A DNA stretch of 64,000 nt from Andalucia godoyi (GCA_009859145.1 VRVR01000048.1:124001-188000), one strand, 5' to 3'; shown: positions 18,264 to 27,672, numbered from the stretch's first letter. Notes: generated by a model from the letters alone, not told the origin. Translations and numbers: made by a program.

Positions 18264-21104
18264 ATGGATGCCTCGATTCAGTTCTTTGAATCCTTCATAT
18301 TGAGAGGGTGCGCGCTCGATTCATGGACATACCATGCGTTTTGGGCTCGTTGCCGTCGGGATCCAGTGTTTGCTACTCGGTTTGCATCGTATCTGGTTGC
18401 ACGTCTTGTATTGATCTTTTCGCCGACAAAAGCCTCCGCTGCTTCATTAAAAAAGAAACACGTGTCTTCAGCGTCTACAAATGGGTTCGCAGCCTCGGAA
18501 GTGGATCTGACGCTCGTGTCGGACATCAAACGGTTGTTGACGACACCAGGAAATGCTCCCTCACTTGACTTTTCGGATGATTTGTACCCGCATCTGAGCT
18601 GTTTATTTACACATGAGCATAATCTGGCACAGCTGTCCGCGGAATCCAGGCTGCCAGATGCGGAAGGTGTGCTTATGGATCTGGACCTTGCTGACGCCGT
18701 CCCTGCTCCAGCGATGTACGTTCCCGACAAATGCCGCCGTCCGTCGTATTTCAGCATGTCGTTTTTCCTGAATATTGTTCCTCCAACCGAACAGAATTCA
18801 AAGGATGCAGTGTTATTGTCGGAGATTGCTCTCAAGCATGCAGAGGAAAAGCCACGGCTGTGGAGAAGATTACTGCATACGTTGATGCTTTGCGTGTTGT
18901 CTATGAACATCGATCGTCTGGATTTCGGATTGTTGAATGCCATTTCGAACATTCCAGGCCCTCTGCGGAGTGTTCCTCCCATGGAGTTGGTTCTCCGATT
19001 TCTTTCATCCGGATCATTGACGTCCCGTTCTTACTTTCTTGTGGATTTTCTGACGAACACAGACGGGATGGTTGGTTCTTATTTTTCAATGTGTGTGACA
19101 GAGGACATTACTATGCCACATGTTTCGAGCATGGGTCTTGTATGGCCGCATCTTGAAAGAGAGGCGCTGCGGTCGTTGGATGCCGCCGCAACTCTTTTGC
19201 CGTCCATTTTCAATGTGATGATACAGTTTCTGAATCATCCCTTTTTCCCGCAAACTCGACTGCTTCCGACGCTATTCTTTCTTCAGTATAGTCTGAAGAT
19301 GACACCGCTTCCAGTCACAATGGATGCCGACGCAGAGGACCTTCTGGATCGTCTCGAAAAGGCAGTGAAGAGGTATTCTTTGTGGCCACAGCCATATGGC
19401 GTCCAAGCAATGGACTGCATCCAGCTATTGAGAAAGGAACGCATGCTCGGTGGCTTTGCAAGGAGGTCTCACATCTCTAGCGTCTTTTCAAATTTTGAGG
19501 GTCATCGAGTATTTGTCCTTTTGAACCAATCTGCAAAGGGCTCTGCTGCTTTTCTGAGGCATATGCGTTATGCGAAAGATGCGTGGACTGTACAATTTGC
19601 TCGAGATTCGCGGGCATGCCTGCTGGACTTGGCCGCTAGGCTAAGTGTTTCGTCTGTTGTTGTGAATTACTGGACGTCCCCTGATGTCGACTCTTGTGCT
19701 GCTCTGTCCCACATCCATGATCGATTACAGGATGTCAGCGTCGTGGGTCGGAGCGTGGAGGAATTCAGGTCGGAGTGTCGCTCCATCGTTGAGTCAAGTT
19801 ACATGCCGTCAACTTCGTCGTCGGTGTCTTTCACTGCTTCTGGGTCTTTCGAGATCGAAGTCATCCCGCTTGAAGCTGAACCGGATTTGCAAATTCGCCC
19901 GCGTATTTACAAAACGCAAATTGAGTCTGTTCATCTCCACGCGCTCAAGAAGATTATTGATCGATATGCGACTCCTGAAGATACGATTTCTCCAAATGCA
20001 GAAGTTCGAAATGTGTATGTTGCCCTCGCAGGAGGGGATGGAACTATTCAACACTTTGCCACTGCGTACGTTGCGCTTTATTCGCAGCTGAAGCATTGTC
20101 GGCTGCAATTACGGCTGATGCTGCTTCCGATTGGACGGCGGAATACAGTGTCTTCGTATCTTGCACAAGTAGATGGGCTCTACAGGCGGCATGTTCATTT
20201 GCCTTTTCAGTTTGCAAGTATGCCTGTCCCGGATTTGTCTTCTGACGGCGTTGTTGCACCGATTGCTCCCTCGCCTACAGACTCACCAGCGATGTCACCT
20301 AGCGGTTCAAGCGAACGTCTGGATGATGGAGTTGTTGAACAGGTTACTCCTGGTGAGAAGTTTGAGGACATGTGGAAGGCGTTGCTGAAGGAGGATTCCA
20401 GTGGCGGCCTTATGAGTCAGTTGAACATCAGTCCCTCTGCACAGGGTTTGGATGTACCCGCCTTGACGGCTTCTTATTTGATTCGATACGCGTTATTTTC
20501 GACGCAGACGTTGACAGCGTATATTCATCGCTGTGAATGCTGGTCATTGGGATCGTCCGGAAGGAAGGAAGTTCTCATGATCCCGTTTGTGTCGTTCGCA
20601 CAGCTGGGTGTCACTGCAGAGGCGTTGAGAATTCAAAAGTCGTCGATGCCGTATTTACCTGTGGGGGATATTGCGACTCAGAAGAATTTCCGTTTTATTC
20701 CCCCGGAGTGCAAGCTCACGTATACCCTGTGTGATTCCACAGGTACTCCTCTGAGACAGGATGTTGTGTTGCCGCTGAACTCCTACAACTCCATTACCTT
20801 GACTGCAGTGTCGCATTTTTCCGATCGCATGCGGGTGTCCTCCCATCCTCAGCAACCATGGCTGCAATGCGTGGCACTGCCGTCTCAGTCCACCAAAGAC
20901 AATCGCTCTGATTCCGATCGCGCTCGGTCCGTGAAGGCGCTCAAAGTCGAACCTCCAGAGAATGGCTCCGAGTTGTTTGTTGTTCTTGATGGCGAATTGT
21001 TCGGACCTTTCCAAAAGTTGCGTTTCTCCACCTACGATGTTCCCGGAGCACAAGATGAACAGCTGTTTCTTCCTGTTCAGCATTTTCGTTCTCCAGATAT
21101 TTAA
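18264..21104 (+). CDS. Large protein with DAGK-like GGDGT domain; possibly p101-like PI3K adaptor
   Basis: The frame is open from 17964, but that start lies in the Fanzor relic; the ATG at 18264 (MDASIQFF) gives 946 residues. The first 400 residues are helical and leucine-rich, like a solenoid. A second part (about 415-700) has RVFVLLNQSAKG, then VALAGGDGTIQHF near 588 and LLPIG near 620, resembling the nucleotide-binding blocks of diacylglycerol/sphingosine kinases, although the usual GTxN is altered to GRRN. The last part ends DGELFGPFQKLRF, like the C-terminal sandwich of that fold. A helical N-terminus plus a DAGK-like pseudo-domain plus a beta sandwich recalls PI3K-gamma p101/p84 regulators. 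This is inference from layout only. Confidence 0.6.
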   Translation: MDASIQFFESFILRGCALDSWTYHAFWARCRRDPVFATRFASYLVARLVLIFSPTKASAASLKKKHVSSASTNGFAASEVDLTLVSDIKRLLTTPGNAPSLDFSDDLYPHLSCLFTHEHNLAQLSAESRLPDAEGVLMDLDLADAVPAPAMYVPDKCRRPSYFSMSFFLNIVPPTEQNSKDAVLLSEIALKHAEEKPRLWRRLLHTLMLCVLSMNIDRLDFGLLNAISNIPGPLRSVPPMELVLRFLSSGSLTSRSYFLVDFLTNTDGMVGSYFSMCVTEDITMPHVSSMGLVWPHLEREALRSLDAAATLLPSIFNVMIQFLNHPFFPQTRLLPTLFFLQYSLKMTPLPVTMDADAEDLLDRLEKAVKRYSLWPQPYGVQAMDCIQLLRKERMLGGFARRSHISSVFSNFEGHRVFVLLNQSAKGSAAFLRHMRYAKDAWTVQFARDSRACLLDLAARLSVSSVVVNYWTSPDVDSCAALSHIHDRLQDVSVVGRSVEEFRSECRSIVESSYMPSTSSSVSFTASGSFEIEVIPLEAEPDLQIRPRIYKTQIESVHLHALKKIIDRYATPEDTISPNAEVRNVYVALAGGDGTIQHFATAYVALYSQLKHCRLQLRLMLLPIGRRNTVSSYLAQVDGLYRRHVHLPFQFASMPVPDLSSDGVVAPIAPSPTDSPAMSPSGSSERLDDGVVEQVTPGEKFEDMWKALLKEDSSGGLMSQLNISPSAQGLDVPALTASYLIRYALFSTQTLTAYIHRCECWSLGSSGRKEVLMIPFVSFAQLGVTAEALRIQKSSMPYLPVGDIATQKNFRFIPPECKLTYTLCDSTGTPLRQDVVLPLNSYNSITLTAVSHFSDRMRVSSHPQQPWLQCVALPSQSTKDNRSDSDRARSVKALKVEPPENGSELFVVLDGELFGPFQKLRFSTYDVPGAQDEQLFLPVQHFRSPDI

Positions 21105-21225
21105 CAAAGAAAGAAAGAGGAAGAATGGAAACGAAAGAAAATGCCAAAAAACAAACAAACAACAACATGCGATGTAAAAACATTTGAGCGCACCATGTTT
21201 TTCACTTTACTTCACAACAGAATCA

Positions 21226-22020
21226 TCACTTTGTCCACTTGCGATTCACAAGATTTTCCATGATTGGAGCAGAATGCTGTTCAAGCAAATACCGATGAAC
21301 AACATTCTCTTCCACCAGCTCGCTCACCTTCGCTCTCCAGTTCGTGACACCACCGGCGACCAGAGCGGGCCACCACTTTGGAATGAGCAGGTTTTCCGCA
21401 ATGGCGCGGAACCACGGGCTCATGAACACCTCGCTCTTGTAGCTTTTTTCAATTTCAGCGGAGAGCTCGTCCTTGGTAAACCACTGCACACGCTCAATTT
21501 CCGAAGGGTTCAGCTTATTGTTGTCCACAATGTCATCGTCCTTGCAGACGAGGATCATGACGTGGTCAATCTCGTGTTCGCCCCACTTGGCGTCCGATAC
21601 ACCAACATAATGCACACGCGTCATGAACTGAAAGTCTTCGATTGCAAATGTAGAGGTCGGAATGCCAAGTTCATGCTCCAACTTGCGGATTGCGGCTCGA
21701 ATAACTCCTCGATGGCCTTCCTCTTCACGCTCCGATTCCAGGTTGAAGAGCGGATGCGAGCAGCAAGCATTGGTCACAACTCCAGGAAATGTGATCTTAT
21801 CCTTGGACCGGTAGTGAAGCAGTGTCTTGGAAAGGTCAGACGAGAAGAGAAGAACCGAAAACGCGCGGTGAAGCATACCGTTGTTGATATTGTCCATGAT
21901 GTGCGAGATCTTCTTGGATGCACAGCCAATCGGTGCATCGTTCTCATCAACAAGAATTACAGACTCAGAGTCCAAAAGCGACTCTTGAGTTTGCGTTCCG
22001 TCCCAGTGATTGCTCGACAT
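21226..22020 (-). CDS. IDI1: Isopentenyl-diphosphate delta-isomerase, type I
   Basis: Interconverts isopentenyl and dimethylallyl diphosphate for sterol, dolichol and ubiquinone side chains. The Nudix-fold type I enzyme is complete at 264 residues. The family block TNACCSHPL contains the catalytic Cys (Cys86). WGEHEIDHV (residues 146-154) holds the catalytic/metal Glu. RAFSVLLF and the Arg/Lys pair near 70 that binds diphosphate are also present. No signal or presequence is evident, so cytosol or peroxisome is likely. Compared with animal IDI1, the C-terminus has about 35 extra residues. Single exon; converges on the DAGK-like gene 121 nt away. Confidence 0.96.
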   Translation of the reverse strand: MSSNHWDGTQTQESLLDSESVILVDENDAPIGCASKKISHIMDNINNGMLHRAFSVLLFSSDLSKTLLHYRSKDKITFPGVVTNACCSHPLFNLESEREEEGHRGVIRAAIRKLEHELGIPTSTFAIEDFQFMTRVHYVGVSDAKWGEHEIDHVMILVCKDDDIVDNNKLNPSEIERVQWFTKDELSAEIEKSYKSEVFMSPWFRAIAENLLIPKWWPALVAGGVTNWRAKVSELVEENVVHRYLLEQHSAPIMENLVNRKWTK

Positions 22021-22306
22021 GATTTACGTTTTTTCCCCCCCGCAGATACGCAAAACAAAACAACGCACAACGCGGAAAAAACAAAAAAATAAAAACATTG
22101 CACATTAATAATGAAATCACAAAAACGAAGACAAGCAGGAAGCGAATGATCACCTTGCAGTTTCTTATTGCTGATCGTCTACATCCGTTGCGAAGGACCG
22201 AGGCCGTTGTGCTGGACATCTGGTGCATCTCTGCGACGCCTACATTATGCACTGAACATGCAAATCTACGGATAGACATGCATATTCAATCTTGCATCCC
22301 GCTGCC

Positions 22307-22333
22307 GGGAAGGGGGTAGGCCCCCAACACGCC
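22307..22333 (+). repeat. Left terminal inverted repeat
   Basis: 27 nt identical to the reverse complement of 22806-22832. It contains an internal near-palindrome (GGGGGTAGGCCCCC) able to form its own hairpin, and it overlaps the Fanzor C-terminal reading frame on the minus strand. Confidence 0.95.
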
Positions 22334-22543
22334 TCACGGCGTTCTTCAGATAAATGTTCCGCGCTCCGCTCCAATCTCGATCAATCGGTGAGCCACTTTC
22401 TCAGCATGACACGTTGTTCCTGAGAAGGGTGCATTTTTTTGAGTCTGGCGGCCCTAGCAGCAGGCGCTTTCGTGTCCTCAGTTGCAGCGATTGATGCAGC
22501 TGGAGATACGAGAGGAAGAGGCGGTAGGAAGACGGCGGGGTTT

Positions 22544-22607
22544 TGCGACTGCGACTGCGACTGCGACTGCGACTGCGACTGCGACTGCGACTGCGACTGC
22601 GACTGCG
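22544..22607 (+). repeat. (TGCGAC)n hexanucleotide repeat
   Basis: About ten to eleven TGCGAC units in the miniature element. On the minus strand they encode an alternating Ser-Gln tract at the N-terminus of the Fanzor remnant. Confidence 0.95.
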
Positions 22608-22805
22608 CCTGGTGTATCGTAGCAGAAAACCACGAGTTCTGCAAGAGACGGTCCCTGAGGCTTCTGCTTGGGGTTGGCTACCCTGCGTGCTGGGGATTAG
22701 AGATCGTGTCTTGGAAGTTCGCCTCTTGGTAGTGCGCTGGACGAATGACAGATGGTTACGGATGCGCGCGCAGCATCTATCTTAGGAACGTCTCTCATGC
22801 CGAGG

Positions 22806-22832
22806 GGCGTGTTGGGGGCCTACCCCCTTCCC
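22806..22832 (-). repeat. Right terminal inverted repeat
   Basis: 27-nt perfect partner of 22307-22333. Beyond the perfect part a weaker match continues inward (CCTCGGC versus TCACGGC). Confidence 0.95.
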
Positions 22833-23014
22833 AATCATGCTATGCATGTTGTTGGGTTGCAACATTGATTATGGTGATCAGCGATGATTATCCGTGGTTA
22901 GTGTACAATGTAGGCGACCTGCTACAAGTTTGTTACAATAATGAAAGAACAGAACAGAATTTTTGCATGAACGTAACCAGCGATGTTCCTTTCCAGGTAC
23001 ATGGACGAGCGATG

Positions 23015-24283
23015 TCATCGAGCGGTGTATCCGCCCAGAGGAACAGTTCTATCTTTGGTGTTCGTGCGCTTCGTAGCTACGTAAAACACATTCTTATCGT
23101 GCTGTGATTCTTCTCGTAGAATTTGCTTGAGAGTGTCCGGGTTTGCGCTCTGGTACGGAATGCCGGCATTGATAAATCGAGGCAGGTACGGGGATCCATT
23201 CTCGGGGATCTTTTGGAATCCTGTGACACGAAAATCCGATTCGCCTACCCACTTGCTCTTATCCTCATCCTTGAATGTTAAGATTGGCTCGCGAAACGGT
23301 CCGCGGGAAGTCAAGAACAGCCTGTCTTCGTCAGTTGCGGCGCTCTGCCTTGTATACGCCAAATGGCCAGTGCGTTTTTTCAGAAACTGGGTTTGCAGGC
23401 GCTCTTCAAACTCTTGTCTTTCACGCTGGAAGTTCTCGAATTCATCGCGCGTCATCCTGACGCAAAGGTCGAATGGAATCTGATTGGACACGCTGATCGT
23501 CTCGTTCATGCTCGGGGAAAAGAATCCGCTCCTGCCTGGAGAGCCGCCGCTTCTTTGGGGAGTTCGTGATGCAGACGCATCTGCAGAATAGTAATACACA
23601 GCCTGATCGCCTCCCGTATTTTCCCAATCATAAAGAGGCTTCACTTTCTTTCGTGCCAAGGAAGCTTCATACAGCATTTCCTTCGCTGGCTTTGTAGAGC
23701 CCGTGGAATAAGAGAGACGGGGCTGCAGCCGTCTGCCACCTGAGCTGCCGCCATTGCTCATTGTTGAATGATTGAAACCGTGACCACTATTACCTCCAGC
23801 ACCAGCTCTGCTGCTCCCACTACTACTACTACTACTGTTGCTGCTGCTGCTGTTATTCACAGCTGCGGAATTCTGGAACGTGTTCACCGACGCATTTGTA
23901 AACGACGCACTTCTTTCTCGATCGCGTTCCATGTCCAGACGCAACGATTCAATGTGTGAGTCCGAATGAGACAAGCCAGCAGACGACGTCTGTGGATCCC
24001 GAACGTAATCCTGCACAATCTTCATCAGTTTCCTCCGTTGCTTCTCAAACAGCGCAGCCCTCGAATCGTGATCGTGCATCCGAATGAAATCCTGCAGCTC
24101 CAGCATGCGGTCCTGCGCATCTGAAACCAGCTGCGAAAGCTCCTGTGATATTCTGTCATACAACACGGAGCTCCTCGACGCATCCCGCTGCTCAAGCTTC
24201 AGACGTGTATACAGCGCTCCAAAAGAATCCACATCCGCCGCACACTGCGTCACATTATTCAACACAAGAGGACTCCACCGCAT
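23015..24283 (-). CDS. Hypothetical coiled-coil protein with conserved-looking C-terminus
   Basis: 422 residues, single exon, ATG at 24283. Residues 25-125 are charged and helical. Residues 125-195 are low complexity, with a Ser/Asn run encoded by a trinucleotide repeat. The last 180 residues look folded: aromatic-rich LYDWENTGG, a helix DEFENFQRERQEFEERLQ, and short blocks ending in FREPILTFKDEDKSKWVGE and YLPRFINAGIPY. No family is recognised. A cytoskeletal or ciliary role would fit the helical and short proline-aromatic blocks, but nothing proves it. It is divergent from the RWDD1 gene. Confidence 0.7.
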   Translation of the reverse strand: MRWSPLVLNNVTQCAADVDSFGALYTRLKLEQRDASRSSVLYDRISQELSQLVSDAQDRMLELQDFIRMHDHDSRAALFEKQRRKLMKIVQDYVRDPQTSSAGLSHSDSHIESLRLDMERDRERSASFTNASVNTFQNSAAVNNSSSSNSSSSSSGSSRAGAGGNSGHGFNHSTMSNGGSSGGRRLQPRLSYSTGSTKPAKEMLYEASLARKKVKPLYDWENTGGDQAVYYYSADASASRTPQRSGGSPGRSGFFSPSMNETISVSNQIPFDLCVRMTRDEFENFQRERQEFEERLQTQFLKKRTGHLAYTRQSAATDEDRLFLTSRGPFREPILTFKDEDKSKWVGESDFRVTGFQKIPENGSPYLPRFINAGIPYQSANPDTLKQILREESQHDKNVFYVATKRTNTKDRTVPLGGYTAR

Positions 24284-24889
24284 CCTTCAATAAGCCAACA
24301 GAGCCTCAGAGAAAAAGGAAAAAGGAAAGAAAAGAAGAAAAAAAGAACAGACCGCTCTCCACTCCCTCCAATAATAAAAATTAACAGCAAAAATAAAGAT
24401 AAATTTAGTTTGTTAACGGAATGGAAAGAACGAGAATATCAAAGAAAGTCCACACAATGTTGCGACAGACCGAAGAAATATATCAGTGCCGTCTGACGAG
24501 TTACGAGAGAACCATTTGCCGCTGTGCTTCGGACCTTGGGCCTACGAGACTGCGGTGTTCCAACGTCTGAAACGCCTGACTGACGTCCACAGCGAGACGA
24601 CTACAGCTGGTAGCCTCAAGTGATCCTCGAAGCAAACAGATCCGCGAAGCGCTGCGCGATTTCCAGTCTGATATGCTTCTACCCTTCTCGTCTCATTGTG
24701 TTGAGAAGGAGGGTGGAAAAAAGGATGATGAAAAGCAACACAGAAACGGGGAAAAAAAGGAAAAGAGAAGAAAAAGAAGAAGAAGAATAAGTCCAGAGAG
24801 GCTGCGCTAGAACACAACGTAGACGCAGACACCGAGGCAGAGATAGGGAGCAGGGACAGAGACAGGGACGCGCATACGTAAAGATCATC
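24284..24889. promoter_or_regulatory. Divergent spacer, purine-rich
   Basis: 606 nt between outward-reading genes. It is rich in AG-only runs (24305-24350 and 24735-24790) and contains no supported ORF. Confidence 0.4.
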
Positions 24890-25822
24890 ATGTCTGGGAT
24901 TTCTGATGAGCAGCAGTCAGAGCTGGATGCTTTGAGTGCGATTTATGCTGATCAGTACACATTTCTGTCGTTTGATCCGGTGCCGTCGTTTGAAATTCGT
25001 CTTTCTGCGACGGTTTCAGATCCAGCACTTCTTCCGACCACCAGGACCCAGCTTCCGTATGATGATTCTGAGGACGGCGAACAGGAGGAATCGGCTGTTG
25101 TGAGTGAAATCTCGTGTGTGCTGACGTTTCGAATTCCGTTCGAGTACCCAGCGGTCGATCCGGACATTTCTGTTCATTCGCTGGACGGAACGATGACGAA
25201 GAAGGACGAGTCTGATCTGCGAGAGTTCCTGTTTCTTCAGATCTCTGCACTTGGGCTAAGTGGCCAAGTAATGGTGTTTTCGCTGGTGTCGGAGGCATTG
25301 CAGTGGATGCAGACGCGTGTTGACGAGAATGCAAAGGAGGCCACAAGAAAGGAGGACGAGGCGCTTGTGGAATGGAGACGCAGACAGATTGCACAGCTTG
25401 AAGCGGAACAGGCAGCAAGTTTACGAGCTACGAGGTTTGATGAAGACCAGCGAGTAGGCGGAACGCTGGTGACGAGGGAGACTTTTGCGCAGTGGAAGCT
25501 TCAGTTTGATGAAGAGAAGCGGGTGGAAAAGGAGAAGGAAAACGCAAGGAAAAAGGCAGCTGCGATCGGGCCGGGATCGAGAATGACAGGTCGGCAGTTC
25601 TTTGAGATGTTTACATTGTCAATGGAAGACCTCGAAGGCGAATTGGAGTTTGCAGAGGATGAAAACATTCCGTCTGTGGACATTCGCAAGGCTGCCGCCA
25701 CGACTGACGACAAAAACGGCGATGGGGAGGTGTATGCGGATGAAGAGTACGAGGAGGGATACGAAGATGAGAATGATGATGATGATAACGGCGACGACGA
25801 CGGCAGTGTACAGGATGAATAA
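24890..25822 (+). CDS. RWDD1: RWD-domain protein RWDD1/Gir2 (DFRP2)
   Basis: Partner of the DRG2/Rbg2 GTPase, acting on ribosomes and in Gcn2 control. The RWD domain spans residues 6-140, opening with EQQSELDALSAIY and carrying the YPAVDPDI block in place of the usual YPxxxP. A charged helix follows, then the DFRP motif region GTLVTRETFAQWKLQF near 190 and MTGRQFFE near 235. The C-terminus is a long acidic tail (D/E/Y rich) as in yeast Gir2. At 310 residues it is somewhat longer than animal RWDD1 (about 243), mainly because of an RWD loop insertion and the tail. Single exon; the ATG lies just before the domain. Confidence 0.9.
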   Translation: MSGISDEQQSELDALSAIYADQYTFLSFDPVPSFEIRLSATVSDPALLPTTRTQLPYDDSEDGEQEESAVVSEISCVLTFRIPFEYPAVDPDISVHSLDGTMTKKDESDLREFLFLQISALGLSGQVMVFSLVSEALQWMQTRVDENAKEATRKEDEALVEWRRRQIAQLEAEQAASLRATRFDEDQRVGGTLVTRETFAQWKLQFDEEKRVEKEKENARKKAAAIGPGSRMTGRQFFEMFTLSMEDLEGELEFAEDENIPSVDIRKAAATTDDKNGDGEVYADEEYEEGYEDENDDDDNGDDDGSVQDE

Positions 25823-25903
25823 CTAAAATATCACTTGTAATTTACATGGTACAGCAAGATAGGAGCACGGGGAGAACATATGCAGATCCACCCTCTCAAA
25901 CAA

Positions 25904-25930
25904 ACACACACACACACACACACACACACA
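25904..25930 (+). repeat. (CA)n microsatellite
   Basis: About thirteen CA units in the convergent spacer after the RWDD1 stop. Confidence 0.95.
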
Positions 25931-26070
25931 TGCGCGCACAGAGCCGGGCTTAAGAGCTCGTTGTGCTAGTCGAGTGTGCTGAGTTTGGGTTCGTGGTCGT
26001 CGGATGCGCTTGCGCCGGGTTTGCATTTGCCGGATCGGAGGTTCCAGGCGCCGACTCGGAGGAGTGAGTA

Positions 26071-26745
26071 TTACCAGGGGCTGGGGCTGGAGCTGGAGCT
26101 GGGGCTGGCTGGGGCTGGAGCTGGAGCTGGAGCTGGAGCTGTCTGACGCTGTTCTCCATTAACGCTTGACCGAGCAGAAGGATGCTGTTCATTGTATGCA
26201 TCGACGATCTCGTCATTGTCGTGGCAACTCGCTCCAGAATAAGAAGATAATAACCTGGACTCGATCGCGACTCTTAGAGCGTCTTCAGCGCAGTTCATCA
26301 TGTCTCCCTCGGACATCGGTGTATTCGAAAGGTAGTTGACAAATGCTGCAAATGCCTCGGATGATCGCCACTCGGCTGGATCCATCGTGACGTAGTCGTA
26401 CTCGGGAGAACGAGTCGAATGTGGACTAGTGGCCGACGGAGTGCTGCTTCGTGCAGTGGATTCGTAGAAGCCACGTGAACCAGCAACAGATTGTCGGGAG
26501 GAAGGCCGGGAGGCATTCGACTGCCGGGAAGACGGACGACTGTCCGCAGGGTGATGCAGCGGCAGAAGCGGTTTGGGCGAGTGGGAATTGCGGATCAGGC
26601 GCTGATGTTGACGTGCAACAAACGACGCTGGAGGGGCATTGTCAATCGACGGACGGACTCTCGACAGTCGTTCACGGTGGTGGTACAACTCCTGCTCCGC
26701 TAACAATCGCGTACCAATATTCGGTCCATGGATATCCATACGCAT
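26071..26745 (-). CDS. Hypothetical low-complexity protein, possibly with upstream exon
   Basis: The frame is open to 26781, but the first in-frame ATG is at 26745, giving 224 residues. The N-terminal third is basic (MRMDIHGPNIGTRLLAEQEL). Residues 75-130 hold repeated RPSSRQS units and S/T/P-rich sequence. A possibly folded segment DPAEWRSSEAFAAFVNYLSN to about 195 is followed by an (AP)n tail encoded by a hexanucleotide repeat at 26080-26140. A GTAAGT at the 5' edge of the frame, with an AG 21 nt later, would join it in phase to an upstream ORF (26787-27024). No family is recognised. Confidence 0.5.
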   Translation of the reverse strand: MRMDIHGPNIGTRLLAEQELYHHRERLSRVRPSIDNAPPASFVARQHQRLIRNSHSPKPLLPLHHPADSRPSSRQSNASRPSSRQSVAGSRGFYESTARSSTPSATSPHSTRSPEYDYVTMDPAEWRSSEAFAAFVNYLSNTPMSEGDMMNCAEDALRVAIESRLLSSYSGASCHDNDEIVDAYNEQHPSARSSVNGEQRQTAPAPAPAPAPASPSSSSSPSPW

Positions 26746-27672
26746 TTGCGATTTGCGATTTGGGCTTGAAGACGAACTCACTTACAAAGATCGACAGGAT
26801 GCTCTTTCAACCTGTACCTCTTTCTCTTTTGATACGGAATACACTGTGGTGTGCTTTGGCTTCAAAAGACTACGAGAATGGAAAGGCGAGCTGGCACGTA
26901 AAAAGGTTGTTTTTGTTTTTGAATCTCGTAAACGGGGGAGGGTTCTTCTCAAACTTGTGAACGGTCCTCCGGGATCGGTTGGTAGCAGCACTGCGGAAGC
27001 TAATACAGCGTCCATCACATTCAATCAGGCGAGAACTGTTTGCTCCTACAGCTCCATTCTCGCGGGGGTCTGGACAAAGAAATCAAGCCGAGCTTGATTG
27101 AGCCGGCCTCCCGTACACGAACGGCTGCGCGGCGTGTCGTTGGCTGCCATGCTCATGCAGGCACAAGACGTAACGGAGATAGCCCAGAAGGTAAGCTGCG
27201 ATCTCATTTGGGCGACGCGTTCGATCCGAGTTTGAAAACAAACGGCGTCAGGCAAAAATGAGGCTGTGCTCTCTCTCTCTCTCGCGTTACCCACCGCCGA
27301 ACGACGAGTGCACTGTGCTCCCACTCCCCACCCCCCCGTCCCCACCGTTTCTGGTCATCGGTGCACGGTAAAGAGCGTTGCAGACTGCGAATTTGTTGTG
27401 GTGCGAGTCGTGATTAATGAGATGGCGCTTCGGAAATGGAAAAGCATACCTGTGTAAGCTGAAACCCGAACATTAAAGGTGATTTACATGAGGAAGATGG
27501 CAAAATATTTACCAATCGTTCCGGCATGATTGCCGACCCCACCCCGCCAGATGGAAAAGGAAGAGAAAAGGGGAAGAAAGAGTACATAGCGAGAGAGAGA
27601 GAGAGAGAAAAGACGAACAAACAAAATTAACAAACAAAAAACCCAAACTTTTCTTCATTCATCATCACTTCC
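26746..27672. other. Unresolved 0.9-kb region
   Basis: Several medium ORFs without clear homology occur on both strands, and splice-like GTAAG sites are present on both. Either 5' exons of the minus-strand gene ending at 26071 or a small spliced plus-strand gene may lie here. There are (CT)n at 27272-27287 and (GA)n near 27590-27608. I cannot support a model. Confidence 0.3.

Larger units (their letters stand above)
22266..22644 (-). pseudogene. Fused N- and C-terminal remnants of a Fanzor/TnpB gene
   Basis: On the minus strand an S/Q-repeat tail leads into LKKMHPSQEQRVMLRKWLTD (22381-22440), which matches the N-terminal helix-turn-helix start of TnpB/Fanzor. It runs straight, one base out of frame, into DRDWSGARNIYLKNAVRRVG (about 22386 downward), the RuvC-III motif DRDxNGARN with its catalytic Asp. 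The whole central protein is deleted. The C-terminal frame runs through the left terminal inverted repeat and stops at 22266-22268. There is no ATG at 22644 (the codon is TTG), so this is a relic and not an expressed gene. Confidence 0.82.
22307..22832 (-). mobile_element. 526-bp miniature inverted-repeat element derived from Fanzor
   Basis: Perfect 27-bp terminal inverted repeats (22307-22333 and 22806-22832, beginning GGGAAGGGGGTAGGCCCCC) bound the element. Inside are the first and last parts of a Fanzor/TnpB reading frame joined by an internal deletion, a (TGCGAC)n expansion, and a spacer. It therefore looks like a non-autonomous deletion derivative mobilised by a full-length relative elsewhere. 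No target-site duplication is obvious in the immediate flanks. Confidence 0.85.

Noticed and set aside
22544-22607. Hexamer array considered as a CRISPR-like repeat
   Set aside because: There are no spacers; it is a simple tandem microsatellite in a eukaryotic element.
26451-27097. Plus-strand ORFs opposite the low-complexity gene
   Set aside because: No recognised domain and no natural ATG context; kept only as an unresolved region.
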